64,000 nucleotides of DNA. Source: Aquimarina sp. Aq107. Lineage in GTDB: Bacteria > Bacteroidota > Bacteroidia > Flavobacteriales > Flavobacteriaceae. The notes beneath the pieces were generated by a model that was given only the letters and a program-made list of their open reading frames with translations, was not told the DNA's origin and made no database searches. The stretch lies in NCBI RefSeq assembly GCF_943733665.1, contig NZ_OX030782.1, positions 640,001 through 704,000 on the forward strand, read 5' to 3'. Shown piece after piece: positions 51,649-60,489 of the stretch. The translations under genes and the position numbers were made by a program. Position 1 is the first letter of the stretch, and every line of letters starts with the position of its first letter.

Positions 51649-52143
51649 ATGAGTAATCCAGTTATTAAAGTTGAAAAGGAGTTGATTGATATTTTGTTAG
51701 AAATGATAATGTTTATTGGTTTGATTGCTTTAATTTTAATTCCTGTGTTTTATTATAAGGACCTTCCAGAAATGATTCCAACTCATTTTAATGCAAAAGG
51801 AGCCCCAGATGATTATAATTCTAAATCCATGATTTGGTTCCTTCCTATTATTGGTTTGTTTCTAGCCGCAGGTCTTTTTGTTTTAAATAAATCACCTCAT
51901 GTTTTTAATTATCCTAAAGCACTTACTATCGATAATGCATCTAAATATTATAAGAATAGTACTAGACTTATTAGAGTACTAAACCTTATTATTACGTGGG
52001 CTTTCGTTTTTGTTTTATATAAATCTGTTCAAGTGGCGTTAGGTGATTCTGAAAATTTAGGGATATGGTTTTTACCAGTTTTTCTAATTATTATTTTTAG
52101 TGCAATTATTTACTTCGCTATAAAGACAAGAAAAATATCATAG
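51649..52143 (+). CDS. DUF1648-domain membrane protein
   Basis: A 164-residue integral membrane protein with four hydrophobic segments (about residues 17-36, 62-82, 108-126 and 140-158). Between the first two lies YKDLPEMIPTHFNAKGAPDDYNSKS, the characteristic DUF1648 loop (P..IP.HF...G.PD). In some Bacillus proteins of this family (SdpI-like) the domain confers immunity or signalling, but most members are uncharacterised. It is divergent from the msrA-like gene with a short 60-bp spacer. An inverted repeat (tctaga arms, 52148-52180) follows the stop codon. Confidence 0.8.
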   Translation: MSNPVIKVEKELIDILLEMIMFIGLIALILIPVFYYKDLPEMIPTHFNAKGAPDDYNSKSMIWFLPIIGLFLAAGLFVLNKSPHVFNYPKALTIDNASKYYKNSTRLIRVLNLIITWAFVFVLYKSVQVALGDSENLGIWFLPVFLIIIFSAIIYFAIKTRKIS

Positions 52144-52147
52144 GTTT

Positions 52148-52180
52148 TCAAGAGTCTAGAAGTTTGTGTCTAGACTCTTG
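52148..52180. terminator. Inverted repeat after the DUF1648 gene
   Basis: The arms caagagtctaga and tctagactcttg form a perfect 12-bp stem between convergent genes. The T-run is poor on both strands, so termination is likely but not certain. Confidence 0.55.
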
Positions 52181-52211
52181 AATATAGAATTTAGCTGTTT
52201 TTCCAAGCTTA

Positions 52212-52409
52212 TTATGATCCCAGTTCGTCATTGAATCGAACTGTTTTAGTTTCTGTTTCCTCTTCTTTTGTCTCTACAAGTTCAATTGTATTTTCATCGT
52301 TAAACTTTCCCTCTTTTTTTTGAAAAAAGATAGGTACAGGAATCATAGCTACCATTATAATGAATAGTAGTAAGACGATACGCCTTAGTATTTTTTTAAA
52401 TCTTTTCAT
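52212..52409 (-). CDS. Small single-pass membrane protein, hypothetical
   Basis: A 65-residue protein. A basic N-terminus (MKRFKKILRR) and one membrane helix (IVLLLFIIMVAMIPVPIFF) precede an acidic periplasmic tail (DENTIELVETKEEETETKTV). No known family is recognised. The next gene upstream in the same direction encodes another small single-pass protein that also contains ENTIELV, suggesting the two are related or act together. Confidence 0.6.
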   Translation of the reverse strand: MKRFKKILRRIVLLLFIIMVAMIPVPIFFQKKEGKFNDENTIELVETKEEETETKTVRFNDELGS

Positions 52410-52503
52410 TTTAAGAATAATGTAATGTACTACACCACCAGTTGTTGGTAATGGTACGTTAATAGTTGTTGTTTTTTTGGCTAAAAGCCTTTAAAGAAAG
52501 GGG

Positions 52504-52875
52504 TTACCCTATATGAAAAGAATTTTCTTCAGAAATGTAATTAGTGTTCTTAGGAAAGAATATTTTATGTTTTAAAGTCAAAGAAATAGTATTGTCAAAT
52601 TCTTTTCCCTTAACAATGTGGATGGTATTATGTAATCTTACTAGAAATAGTAAATCAGAATCATAATATCTGAATTTTTGATCACTCTTTTTGACGTTGT
52701 TGTAAGAAGTAGTTTTAAGATCATTTTCCTTAGGAGAAATTACTAATTCGATAGTATTTTCGTAAGAAATAGGTTGGGTGTAATTCGTATAGCCACCAAT
52801 ACCTAAGAAAAGTAAAAGAGTAATAAACCAACTAAAAAGCAGTTTGTGATTATATGTGTACGAGCGATTTAGCAT
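52504..52875 (-). CDS. Single-pass membrane protein, hypothetical
   Basis: A 123-residue protein with one N-terminal membrane helix (LLFSWFITLLLFLGIGGYT) and a mostly beta, Lys-rich soluble domain (ISYENTIELVISPKEND, YDSDLLFLVRLHNTIHIV, ISLTLKHKIFFPKNT). No family is recognised. It shares ENTIELV with the small protein 94 bp downstream. It is divergent from prfA. The assignment as a real gene rests on length, hydrophobic profile and intergenic placement. Confidence 0.55.
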   Translation of the reverse strand: MLNRSYTYNHKLLFSWFITLLLFLGIGGYTNYTQPISYENTIELVISPKENDLKTTSYNNVKKSDQKFRYYDSDLLFLVRLHNTIHIVKGKEFDNTISLTLKHKIFFPKNTNYISEENSFHIG

Positions 52876-52998
52876 TTGGAGGATAAAAATACAACTTTTT
52901 TATATTAATAATTCTACTTCAGAATATTAAAAGTCAATATGACCTTTGGACAAAAAAACGTACTTTTGTGAATTCCACTGACAAGGATAGATAGAACT

Positions 52999-54075
52999 AT
53001 GATTGATAAATTAAATATTGTAAAGCAACGATTTGATGAGGTAACTGATCTTATTATCCAACCAGATATTATTTCTGATCGTAAGAGATATGTTCAACTT
53101 AATAAAGAATATAAGGATCTAAAAGCATTGATGGATCAGAGAGATCATTATATAGAGTTGACTAATAATAGAAAGGAAGCGGAAGAGATCATTGCAGATG
53201 GTAGCGATGCAGAAATGGTTGAGATGGCAAAAATGCAATTAGAAGAAGCTAAAGAAGAGTTGCCAGCTTTAGAGGAGAAAATAAGATATATGTTAGTGCC
53301 TAAGGATCCAGAAGATGCTAAAAACTGCGTAGTGGAGATTCGTGCTGGAACAGGTGGTGATGAAGCAAGTATTTTTGCTGGAGACTTATTCAGAATGTAT
53401 ACTAAATATTGTGAAGGTAAGGGATGGAGTACTAGTGTGGTAGATCTAAGTGAAGGAACTAGTGGAGGATATAAAGAGATTATTTTTGAAGTAAATGGAG
53501 AGGATGCATACGGAACAATGAAGTTCGAGGCAGGAGTACATCGTGTACAACGTGTTCCTCAGACAGAGACTCAAGGACGTGTGCATACTAGTGCTGCAAC
53601 TGTGATGGTTTTGCCAGAGGCAGAAGAGTTTGATGTAGAGCTTGATATGACAGAGGTGAGGATAGAGCGAACTACTTCTACAGGTCCTGGTGGGCAATCT
53701 GTAAATACTACTTATTCTGCGATTAAGTTACATCATGAGCCGACGGGTATGATTGTTAGTTGTCAGGATCAGAAATCATCGCATAAAAACTTAGAGAAGG
53801 CATTAAAAGTACTGCGTTCTCGTTTATATGATATTGAATTAGAAAAGAAACAAGCTGCTGATTCAGAAAAGCGTAAGAGTATGGTTTCTTCTGGTGATAG
53901 ATCTGCAAAAATTAGAACATATAATTATCCACAGGGTAGGGTGACTGATCATCGTATAGGATTAACCTTATATGATCTTGGTAATATTATTAATGGAGAT
54001 ATCCAGAAAATAATAGATGAGTTACAACTGGTAGAAAATACAGAGAAACTAAAAGAGTCTAACGAGGTATTCTAA
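52999..54075 (+). CDS. prfA: Peptide chain release factor 1
   Basis: A 358-residue cytosolic protein that recognises UAA and UAG stop codons and triggers peptide release. The GGQ motif lies at residues 231-233 in [19 protein letters not shown], with the catalytic Gln that is normally N5-methylated. The N-terminal coiled coil (to about residue 95) and the domain [26 protein letters not shown] are typical, and the C-terminal [18 protein letters not shown] is family-specific. The length is normal. A decayed second copy of its last ~190 bp lies 1.4 kb downstream (55309-55505). Confidence 0.97.
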   Translation: MIDKLNIVKQRFDEVTDLIIQPDIISDRKRYVQLNKEYKDLKALMDQRDHYIELTNNRKEAEEIIADGSDAEMVEMAKMQLEEAKEELPALEEKIRYMLVPKDPEDAKNCVVEIRAGTGGDEASIFAGDLFRMYTKYCEGKGWSTSVVDLSEGTSGGYKEIIFEVNGEDAYGTMKFEAGVHRVQRVPQTETQGRVHTSAATVMVLPEAEEFDVELDMTEVRIERTTSTGPGGQSVNTTYSAIKLHHEPTGMIVSCQDQKSSHKNLEKALKVLRSRLYDIELEKKQAADSEKRKSMVSSGDRSAKIRTYNYPQGRVTDHRIGLTLYDLGNIINGDIQKIIDELQLVENTEKLKESNEVF

Positions 54076-54106
54076 TCGAATAGAGTTAGGTGATATTTAT
54101 GGGATT

Positions 54107-54147
54107 AAAAAAAAGGTTGTGTAAAAATGTTTGCACAACCTTTTTTC
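54107..54147 (+). terminator. Terminator of prfA
   Basis: The arms aaaaggttgtg and cacaacctttt pair, with a following T6. The A-run on the left allows it to work for the convergent gene as well. Confidence 0.88.
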
Positions 54148-54199
54148 TGAGTAATTTTAGTTAAAAAATTAGATCAATTAACCGATACGAATTTAATTA

Positions 54200-55054
54200 T
54201 TATGTTCTGTTGGTTGCAAATGAAATTGTTTCCACTCTTTGCCGCGTATTATTCGAACCTCCATCAGGCATATAAGCTCCATGTTTCCAATAAAAATTAC
54301 CATCTAATCTACTCCAGTCAGAATCAAAACTAAAAGTGTTTCTGGCTCTTTCTCCAGTGTCTAGGTTGTCAATTCTTACATCTAGATTTCGTGAACCATT
54401 AGGAGTTTCCATTCTAATCCTGTACCGATCATTTTGTCTGAATGGGATAGTTTCTGCAGCGGTTGTAGTACTAGACCCCGTAGGAGCATTAGTTCTTTTT
54501 AAGCGAACTATTCCATTTTCTGCCACTACAGTTGCATATGGTCTACGAGCGTCTCTATGATCATTATGTAGTTGTGCTAAAATAAGTTCGTGTCTGTTGT
54601 CATAACCTCTAACATCAAAGGTGAGATCTAATCGATTCCTACGATCCATATCAATATTGGTTTGATCTCTATATTCGGCTCTTCTTCTTTCATTACCATT
54701 AGGACACTGTAAGATTAATCGACTACCGTCAACATAAATGTAATCAGTGATATCAAAACCATTGTCGTTAGGATCATCCTGATATTCGCGTTCATTCCAA
54801 TTATGAGCTCCTCCACCATCATTGTCAACTTGAAAATCATCATTACTGGAGTAGGAACTATCAAAATCCCAAGGAGTATCAGAAGATGCTTTAGAGAGGT
54901 CATTAAGATCGTTGTCTTCTACAATATTGGTTATATCTGTATCCGAGATAGCTTCTTCTTCACATGAGATAACAGTCAATATAAGAACAATGAGTACTGT
55001 TGGTTTAAATAATAAATTGATAATATTTATTATTTTGTAAATTAAAATTGTCAT
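54200..55054 (-). CDS. PL7-like alginate lyase lipoprotein
   Basis: A 284-residue exported lipoprotein. The ATG at 55054 is chosen because the longer frame starts with a TTG inside an operator palindrome. The lipobox is VISC (Cys31). After a low-complexity acidic linker comes a jelly-roll with the three PL7/alginate_lyase2 motifs: RxExR as RAEYR (125-129), Q(I/V)H as QLH (161-163), and Y(F)KxGxY as YWKHGAY (255-261). These carry the catalytic Arg, His and Tyr in the family, which cuts alginate by beta-elimination. No SusC/SusD genes are nearby, so it is an isolated surface lyase. The exact substrate (poly-M, poly-G or another uronan) cannot be told. Confidence 0.82.
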   Translation of the reverse strand: MTILIYKIINIINLLFKPTVLIVLILTVISCEEEAISDTDITNIVEDNDLNDLSKASSDTPWDFDSSYSSNDDFQVDNDGGGAHNWNEREYQDDPNDNGFDITDYIYVDGSRLILQCPNGNERRRAEYRDQTNIDMDRRNRLDLTFDVRGYDNRHELILAQLHNDHRDARRPYATVVAENGIVRLKRTNAPTGSSTTTAAETIPFRQNDRYRIRMETPNGSRNLDVRIDNLDTGERARNTFSFDSDWSRLDGNFYWKHGAYMPDGGSNNTRQRVETISFATNRT

Positions 55055-55059
55055 AATCG

Positions 55060-55067
55060 TAAAGTTA
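55060..55067 (-). promoter_or_regulatory. Probable -7 element of the alginate lyase gene
   Basis: On the minus strand this reads TAACTTTA, 7 of 8 matches to TAnnTTTG, 5 bp before the ATG at 55054. Weak, but correctly placed just downstream of the operators. Confidence 0.35.
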
Positions 55068-55093
55068 ATAGTTAAAATTTGCGTTAAATGAAT

Positions 55094-55125
55094 TTGGTTG
55101 ACCAAAATAAATATTGGTCAACCAA
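55094..55125. promoter_or_regulatory. Double UxuR/GntR-type operator, TTGGTNNACCAA x2
   Basis: TTGGTTGACCAA (55094-55105) and TTGGTCAACCAA (55114-55125) are each palindromic and lie 20 bp centre to centre; together they also form one larger inverted repeat. The 5-bp arms match the operators of the GntR/FadR-type hexuronate regulators UxuR and ExuR (TTGGTATACCAA in E. coli). Placement 40-70 bp upstream of an alginate-lyase start fits control by uronate availability. Confidence 0.75.
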
Positions 55126-55308
55126 AAACCATATAAAAAATGTTAATTTCACGTTTTCAATGCATTTATTAACAATAATTAACTAATAAAATAACAAAAC
55201 ACATGGTTTGTGTAGGTTTTTTTTGAGAATATAAAATATTTGAGTGTTCGTTTGTGAAAAAAGTAACTCTTTTGAATATGTTTTTGTGTGTATATAATTT
55301 TATACAAG
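55106..55308. other. Non-coding stretch between the alginate lyase operator and the prfA remnant
   Basis: About 200 bp of AT-rich DNA. The second operator palindrome overlaps its left end. Nothing else is recognisable. Confidence 0.5.
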
Positions 55309-55505
55309 GTTTCTTCAGAAGGTCGATCTACAAAAATTAGAACATATAATTATCCGTAAGGCAGGATGATTGATCATTATGTAGGATTAACTTTATATGA
55401 TCTTGGTAACATTATTAATGGTGATATTCAAAAAAAATATTGACGAATGAATTACAATTGATAGAAAATGCGAAGAAGTTAAAAGAATTAAACGAGATTT
55501 TTTGA
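55309..55505 (+). pseudogene. Decayed duplicate of the prfA 3' end
   Basis: The DNA aligns with prfA positions 53883-54075 through most of its length, including an unbroken identical stretch caaaaattagaacatataat and tatatgatcttggtaa. It carries an in-frame stop (ccg taa where prfA has cca cag) and an A-run frameshift near 55430, then continues to the end of the gene. Identity is roughly 80-85% by eye. It has no start and cannot encode a release factor. It marks an old duplication or insertion event that placed the alginate lyase gene between the two copies. Confidence 0.9.
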
Positions 55506-55520
55506 ATACAATCTATATAT

Positions 55521-55566
55521 AGAAAAAAGTGATCAGTAGCACACTAACTACCGATCACTTTTTATT
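55521..55566. terminator. Bidirectional terminator after the FG-GAP gene
   Basis: The arms aaaagtgatc-gtag and ctac-gatcactttt pair with one mismatch and have T-runs on both strands. It lies directly downstream of the minus-strand FG-GAP gene. Confidence 0.85.
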
Positions 55567-55567
55567 A

Positions 55568-57358
55568 TTATTTAATAAATTTTATAGAATGGAAAGTTTT
55601 TTCGTTTTTATAAATATTTAAAAAATATATTCCTTTTGATAACTGTTGAGTGTTAATTTCAACGATGTTATCAATTATTACATAGTCATCTAAAGGAAGT
55701 AATTTTCCATTGATATCAGTAATTTTGATTTTCTCGAACTCTAATATTGATGTTAAACCCTCAATTCTAAGATAATTTTCTGTAGGAATTGGATATGCAA
55801 TAAAATCGTTTTTAGATGATGATGGAATAGACAATGTGTTGTCTGTAGAACAAGTGTTTATAAATGCTGAGCTTAATTCGTCGCTACTATCTAAAAAAGC
55901 GTCGTTAGCTTTACAGATGCATCTCCCATCACTTTCTTTGAATGTTATATAGGAAGCATCAGTCTCATAAGCTTTTATGGAGCATTGTTCAAAACTTAAA
56001 GGTCCCGTAACTGTTTGGGTATTATGATTCCAGTTAGAGAATAATGTTGTTCCTCCATTCCAGAAATTAAATCCTGGTTCTTCAGATAGTTTGCAGGGTT
56101 TTAAAAACATAATGTATAAGGCTCCAGTTCCTCCGGCACCACCTCCAATATTTACAGCAAGACTTCCATCTCCTTTAAGATCTCCAATAAAGGAAATTGA
56201 TCTAGAAAAACGTTCTTCAGGTTCTAAAGAAAGATCAAAACCTCCTTCAGTGTTATTTATTTTCGTATACGTTTTTACAGTTTTATCCTCATTAAGATAT
56301 AAGATATAGGCATGACCTTCATCTTGCTGATTAGCACCTGTTATTAACTCAGGAATACCATCTGCGTTAAGATCTCCGGGGCTTGTCATAGCATGTCCAA
56401 ATTGTGCTCCAATTGTTCCATTAGGATTCGTTTCTGTATCCAAGTTGTCTGTAAAACCTCCTATTCCTTCCGTGATTTTTTGTTTGGAGATAACATTGTA
56501 GTTATCATTGCTTAAAGATAGAATCCAGATAGCTCCTTTACCACCTTCGGATTGAAATGCTCCAACGGCAAGTTCTTTGTTACCATCGTTGTCGATATCT
56601 CCTAACATAGAGACCTCACGACCTCCGAAAGAATCCCCGTTTTCTAATCCAGATCCAAATCCCCCGTTTGTAGAACTTATCGTTACTGTTTCTGAAATCT
56701 CAACTTCTGATTGTTCGTTTAAAAATAAAATATCAATAGCTCCTCTATCTGTTCCTCCATCATCAGAACCTGGATTGCAGGCTACGAGATCAATCCTTCC
56801 GTCATCATTTAGATCTCCAATTGCAGAAAGTCCCTGAGCGATAATGTTAGCGTTTTTTACAAAACTCTTGACAGTACCATCACGATTTAAGTGAATGATG
56901 TATAAAGCTCTGTTGGATTGAGTCGGAGCAGAAACAGCGATGTCGGGAATAGAATCGTTGTTGTAATCTCCAATCCCTGCGACCCCATATCCAAAGAAAT
57001 TTCCTTCGGTTAATGTCTCGCTAAAATTTCCTTCTAACATAGATATTTTTTGATGGGTAGATACGGTTCCGTCAGGATTCATAAATAAAATGTAAACTGC
57101 ACCTGCATCTGTGGCACCATCATCATCAGATCTTGCACCAATGACTAGGTCAAGTACTCCATCATTATTGATATCACCGGCTACATCGTGATCTCTACTA
57201 AAACGATCTCCTCCTTCAAGATTGCCATCAAAACCTCCTTCTCCTTCGGAAATGCGTGTAAAATTTTCAGGTGCATACGAGTTGGTGTTTTGACAGAATA
57301 GTTTGGGATTATTTAGGAAAAAAGATATTCCTAAAAGTAAAATTACTGTTACTCTCAT
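55568..57358 (-). CDS. FG-GAP/VCBS repeat protein with T9SS type A sorting domain
   Basis: A 596-residue secreted protein. A signal peptide ends at LFCQ. Residues ~35-420 contain six or seven FG-GAP repeats (GDINNDGVLDLVIGARSDDD, GIGDYNNDSIPDIAVSAPTQ, GDIDNDGNKELAVGAFQ, GDLNADGIPELITGANQ). Their DxDxDG loops bind Ca2+ in integrin-like propellers. A Cys-containing segment follows (about 425-505). The C-terminal ~80 residues (FIAYPIPTENYLRIEGL ... LSKGIYFLNIYKNEKTFHSIKFIK) are the T9SS type A sorting domain, so export and surface attachment or release by T9SS is expected. The ligand is unknown. Confidence 0.9.
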   Translation of the reverse strand: MRVTVILLLGISFFLNNPKLFCQNTNSYAPENFTRISEGEGGFDGNLEGGDRFSRDHDVAGDINNDGVLDLVIGARSDDDGATDAGAVYILFMNPDGTVSTHQKISMLEGNFSETLTEGNFFGYGVAGIGDYNNDSIPDIAVSAPTQSNRALYIIHLNRDGTVKSFVKNANIIAQGLSAIGDLNDDGRIDLVACNPGSDDGGTDRGAIDILFLNEQSEVEISETVTISSTNGGFGSGLENGDSFGGREVSMLGDIDNDGNKELAVGAFQSEGGKGAIWILSLSNDNYNVISKQKITEGIGGFTDNLDTETNPNGTIGAQFGHAMTSPGDLNADGIPELITGANQQDEGHAYILYLNEDKTVKTYTKINNTEGGFDLSLEPEERFSRSISFIGDLKGDGSLAVNIGGGAGGTGALYIMFLKPCKLSEEPGFNFWNGGTTLFSNWNHNTQTVTGPLSFEQCSIKAYETDASYITFKESDGRCICKANDAFLDSSDELSSAFINTCSTDNTLSIPSSSKNDFIAYPIPTENYLRIEGLTSILEFEKIKITDINGKLLPLDDYVIIDNIVEINTQQLSKGIYFLNIYKNEKTFHSIKFIK

Positions 57359-57564
57359 GATTTGTGTTTTTTAAGTTGTAGTACTTTGACTTTTGAAAAG
57401 TAAAAAGGTTTAAGTTCTAAAATGGAAATTCTTTTTTTGTAGAGAGTAATTAGTTATTTGGTAAATAGTGATTTAGGGTTCTTCTGTGTTTTGTTTTGTT
57501 GGGTGATTAAATAGGAGTTATTGAGTTTTTTTTTTTTTGATAATAGTAACCTAAGCGAAAAATA

Positions 57565-57600
57565 AAAAGAGGATAATTTCTAAAAATTATCCTCTTTTTA
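57565..57600. terminator. Terminator of the folE-cysS-yidD-lgt cluster
   Basis: A perfect stem, aaaagaggataattt/aaattatcctctttt, with T-runs both ways, 18 bp after the lgt stop codon. Confidence 0.88.
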
Positions 57601-57617
57601 TAAATGGTGTGTTTTTT

Positions 57618-58568
57618 TTATTTTAAGGTATATGATTTTGGGTCTTCTTTTATTTTCTTTGCTGTTACTACAAAATAGAGTCCAACTAATATAAAAGGAA
57701 TGCTTAGCCACTGACCAGTAGAAAGTATTCCGTTAGGTCCATCTCCAAATCCATCCTGACTTGTTTTTACATATTCTACAATGAAACGAACAATGAATAT
57801 AAGCATCATATACATTCCAAATAAAAATCCTCTATTATTTCGTTTGTTCGTTTTCCAATAAAATAACCAAAGTATTAAGGATACAAATATATATCCAAAT
57901 GCTTCGTATAGTTGAGCAGGGTGGCGATATGGAATTGCTTCTAATAGATTAGCAAATTTAGGGTTGTTTACAATAGCGGAGTACGCTTCATTAATATTTT
58001 TAATTCCTGTTTCTCTTACAACTTCTCCTTTGCTTAATCCATCTCTTATAAATTTTACTCCAAAGGCAGAATCTCCGGAAGGTTCTCCGATAATTTCTGA
58101 ATTAAAAAAGTTTCCTAATCGAACAAAAATCCCTCCGAAAGCAGCTGGGATAGTTACTCTGTCCATTATCCATAAAGGATGTTTTTTTAAAACATTTTTA
58201 GAGTAATAATACATAGCTGTAATAAATGCTATAGCAGCTCCGTGACTTGCAAGTCCTCTAAATCCTATAAATTCAAATGTTGGATTGAATTTAAAAGGTA
58301 AAATAATTTCTAGTAAATTATTTCTGTAATAATCCCAATCATAAAAGAACACATGGCCTAATCGCGCTCCTAGTAAAGTACCTATTACTGCGTAGATAAA
58401 TACAGAGTCTAATTTTTCCATTGAGATTTTTTCACGGATATATATTTTCTTCATTAGATACCATCCTAATGAAAAAGCAACTACGAACATCAGGCTGTAA
58501 AAACGAATAACAAAAAAACCAAGATCAAATCCTTCTATAGGATTCCATACTATTTTAGAGAATATCAT
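57618..58568 (-). CDS. lgt: Prolipoprotein diacylglyceryl transferase
   Basis: A 316-residue inner-membrane enzyme that moves diacylglycerol from phosphatidylglycerol to the lipobox Cys of prolipoproteins, the first step of lipoprotein maturation. About seven membrane segments are seen. The catalytic region FIGFRGLASHGAAIA has His109. The Lgt signature AFGGIFVRLGNFFNSEIIG lies at 143-161, with a conserved Arg and Asn. RHPAQLYEA near 217-225 is also typical. The length is slightly above E. coli Lgt (291). It is last in a minus-strand cluster, 90 bp after yidD. It would process the lipoproteins seen in this window. Confidence 0.96.
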   Translation of the reverse strand: MIFSKIVWNPIEGFDLGFFVIRFYSLMFVVAFSLGWYLMKKIYIREKISMEKLDSVFIYAVIGTLLGARLGHVFFYDWDYYRNNLLEIILPFKFNPTFEFIGFRGLASHGAAIAFITAMYYYSKNVLKKHPLWIMDRVTIPAAFGGIFVRLGNFFNSEIIGEPSGDSAFGVKFIRDGLSKGEVVRETGIKNINEAYSAIVNNPKFANLLEAIPYRHPAQLYEAFGYIFVSLILWLFYWKTNKRNNRGFLFGMYMMLIFIVRFIVEYVKTSQDGFGDGPNGILSTGQWLSIPFILVGLYFVVTAKKIKEDPKSYTLK

Positions 58569-58658
58569 GTGGGAAACTATTTTTCTAGGGTAAATATAGG
58601 TATTTAATTGAACTCAAAATTATAAATAAAACATTAATGAGGTAAACAAGTATGGGGT

Positions 58659-58934
58659 TTAGTTTAACTTTTCTTTTTTTTTGTTGGTATTGACATCTGG
58701 AACTGGATCATATCCACTACCTCCCCAAGGATGACAGCTAAAAATACGTTTTACAGCAAGTTTTCCGCCTTTGAACAATCCATGCTTTTCTAATGCCTCT
58801 ACAGTGTAATGAGAGCACGTTGGTTGATAACGACAGGTAGCAGGAGTTAAAGGTGAAATTACATGTTGGTATAATTTCACAAGTCCAACAAATGGTAGTA
58901 TTAAAACCTTTTTTAAGGTTAAATTTGAACCCAA
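58659..58934 (-). CDS. yidD: Membrane protein insertion efficiency factor YidD
   Basis: A 91-residue membrane-associated protein that assists YidC-dependent insertion. The family core is clear: [32 protein letters not shown] and [14 protein letters not shown], with the conserved Cys residues. The start is probably the TTG at 58934, since no in-frame ATG lies upstream of the core. It begins 14 bp after the cysS stop, so it is co-transcribed. A Lys- and Glu-rich C-terminal extension ([10 protein letters not shown]) is not conserved. Confidence 0.93.
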   Translation of the reverse strand: MGSNLTLKKVLILPFVGLVKLYQHVISPLTPATCRYQPTCSHYTVEALEKHGLFKGGKLAVKRIFSCHPWGGSGYDPVPDVNTNKKKEKLN

Positions 58935-58948
58935 AATAAAATATTAAA

Positions 58949-60445
58949 TTAATTTAGAGTAAAAGTAGTCCCTTCACGACCATCCTTTAGCTGAATTCCC
59001 ATAGCTAATAATTCGTCTCTGATTTTATCACTAGTAGCAAAATCTTTATTAGCTCTTGCCTCAGCTCTTAAATGAATTAATAATTCAACAGTGCTAGAAA
59101 GTTTATCGCTAATATCAGAAGAAGCTTCGTTAACATTAACCAATCCTAAAACGTCAAAGACTAATTCGCTTATTTTAGTTTTTAGAGTTTCATGATCTTC
59201 TTTTGATATGGAAGCTTTTTCTTCTTTTATAGAATTAATGAATTTTACCGCTTCAAAAAGTTTAGCAATTAGAATAGGACTATTAAAGTCATCGTTCATA
59301 GCAGCATAACATTCTGTTACCCAATTCTGAACATGAAATCCTTCTGTAGTGTCACCGATTTTTACATTTCCTAAAGTTTCAATAGCCTCCATGAGTCGAT
59401 AAAAACCTTTTTCTGAAGCTTCCAAAGCGTCGTTAGAAAAATCTAAGATACTTCGATAGTGAGCTTGTAGCATAAAAAATCTAGCAACCGTTGGGGCAAA
59501 GGCTTTATTTAATTTGTCACTTTCTCCATTAAAAATTTCTGCGGGTGATAATATATTACCTGTGGATTTAGACATTTTTTTTCCGTCTAGGGTAAGCATA
59601 TTGGCGTGCATCCAATAATTTACAGGGCTAACACCACAAGCTGCTTCTCCTTGGGCGATTTCACATTCATGATGTGGAAACTTTAGATCCATTCCACCTC
59701 CATGAATATCAAATTTTTCACCTAGATATTTCGTGCTCATTACTGTACATTCTAAATGCCACCCAGGAAAACCATCACTCCAAGGAGATGGCCATCGCAT
59801 AATATGCTCTGGTTCTGCTTTTTTCCATAAAGCAAAATCCTGAGGGTTTTTTTTATCACTTTGTGCAGCTAATTCTCTGGTATTAGCAATCATATCTTCA
59901 AGATTACGACCACTTAACTTACCGTAATCATTAGTTTCATTGAATTTCTTAACGTCAAAGTATACAGAACCATTCGTTACATATGCAAAACCATTATCGA
60001 TTATGGATTTAATCATTTCAATTTGTTCAACAATATGACCTGTAGCAGTTGGTTCTATGCTAGGAGGGATATTATTGAATTTTGCTAAAATATTATGGAA
60101 ATCTAAAGTATATCGCTGCACTATTTCCATAGGCTCTAATTGTTCTAATCTTGCTTTTTTAGAAACTTTGTCTTCTCCTTCGTCTGCATCATTCTCTAAA
60201 TGCCCTGCGTCTGTTATGTTTCGAACATAACGCACCTTAAAGCCTAAGTGTTTAAGGTATCTATAAACTAAATCAAAAGAAATAAAAGTTCGACAATTTC
60301 CTAAATGTACATTACTATAAACGGTTGGACCACAAACATACATACCAATATTACCTTCTGTAATTGGAATGAATTCTTCTTTTTGACCCGAAATTGAGTT
60401 GTAAATTTTTAGTTTTTGGGTTTTGTACAATGGAGCTATTGCCAT
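58949..60445 (-). CDS. cysS: Cysteinyl-tRNA synthetase
   Basis: A 498-residue class I aminoacyl-tRNA synthetase that charges tRNA-Cys. The HIGH motif appears as HLGN (47-50), preceded by [12 protein letters not shown] whose Cys38 is a zinc ligand. Other zinc-site residues lie in WHLECTVMS and [15 protein letters not shown] is at about 288. The C-terminal DALR-type helical domain contains [15 protein letters not shown]. The length is normal. It lies between folE and yidD in the same direction (44- and 14-bp gaps). Confidence 0.97.
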   Translation of the reverse strand: MAIAPLYKTQKLKIYNSISGQKEEFIPITEGNIGMYVCGPTVYSNVHLGNCRTFISFDLVYRYLKHLGFKVRYVRNITDAGHLENDADEGEDKVSKKARLEQLEPMEIVQRYTLDFHNILAKFNNIPPSIEPTATGHIVEQIEMIKSIIDNGFAYVTNGSVYFDVKKFNETNDYGKLSGRNLEDMIANTRELAAQSDKKNPQDFALWKKAEPEHIMRWPSPWSDGFPGWHLECTVMSTKYLGEKFDIHGGGMDLKFPHHECEIAQGEAACGVSPVNYWMHANMLTLDGKKMSKSTGNILSPAEIFNGESDKLNKAFAPTVARFFMLQAHYRSILDFSNDALEASEKGFYRLMEAIETLGNVKIGDTTEGFHVQNWVTECYAAMNDDFNSPILIAKLFEAVKFINSIKEEKASISKEDHETLKTKISELVFDVLGLVNVNEASSDISDKLSSTVELLIHLRAEARANKDFATSDKIRDELLAMGIQLKDGREGTTFTLN

Positions 60446-60489
60446 GATTTTAATGAGTTCTTGTGATTATTGATTGAATAAATATAAAA

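Noticed and set aside
54336-54560. 74-codon plus-strand frame inside the alginate lyase gene
   Set aside because: Antisense shadow; the minus frame has the lipobox and all three PL7 motifs.
55309-55505. prfA-like fragment as a short functional ORF
   Set aside because: It has an internal stop and a frameshift, lacks a start codon, and contains only the C-terminal ~65 codons of the gene.
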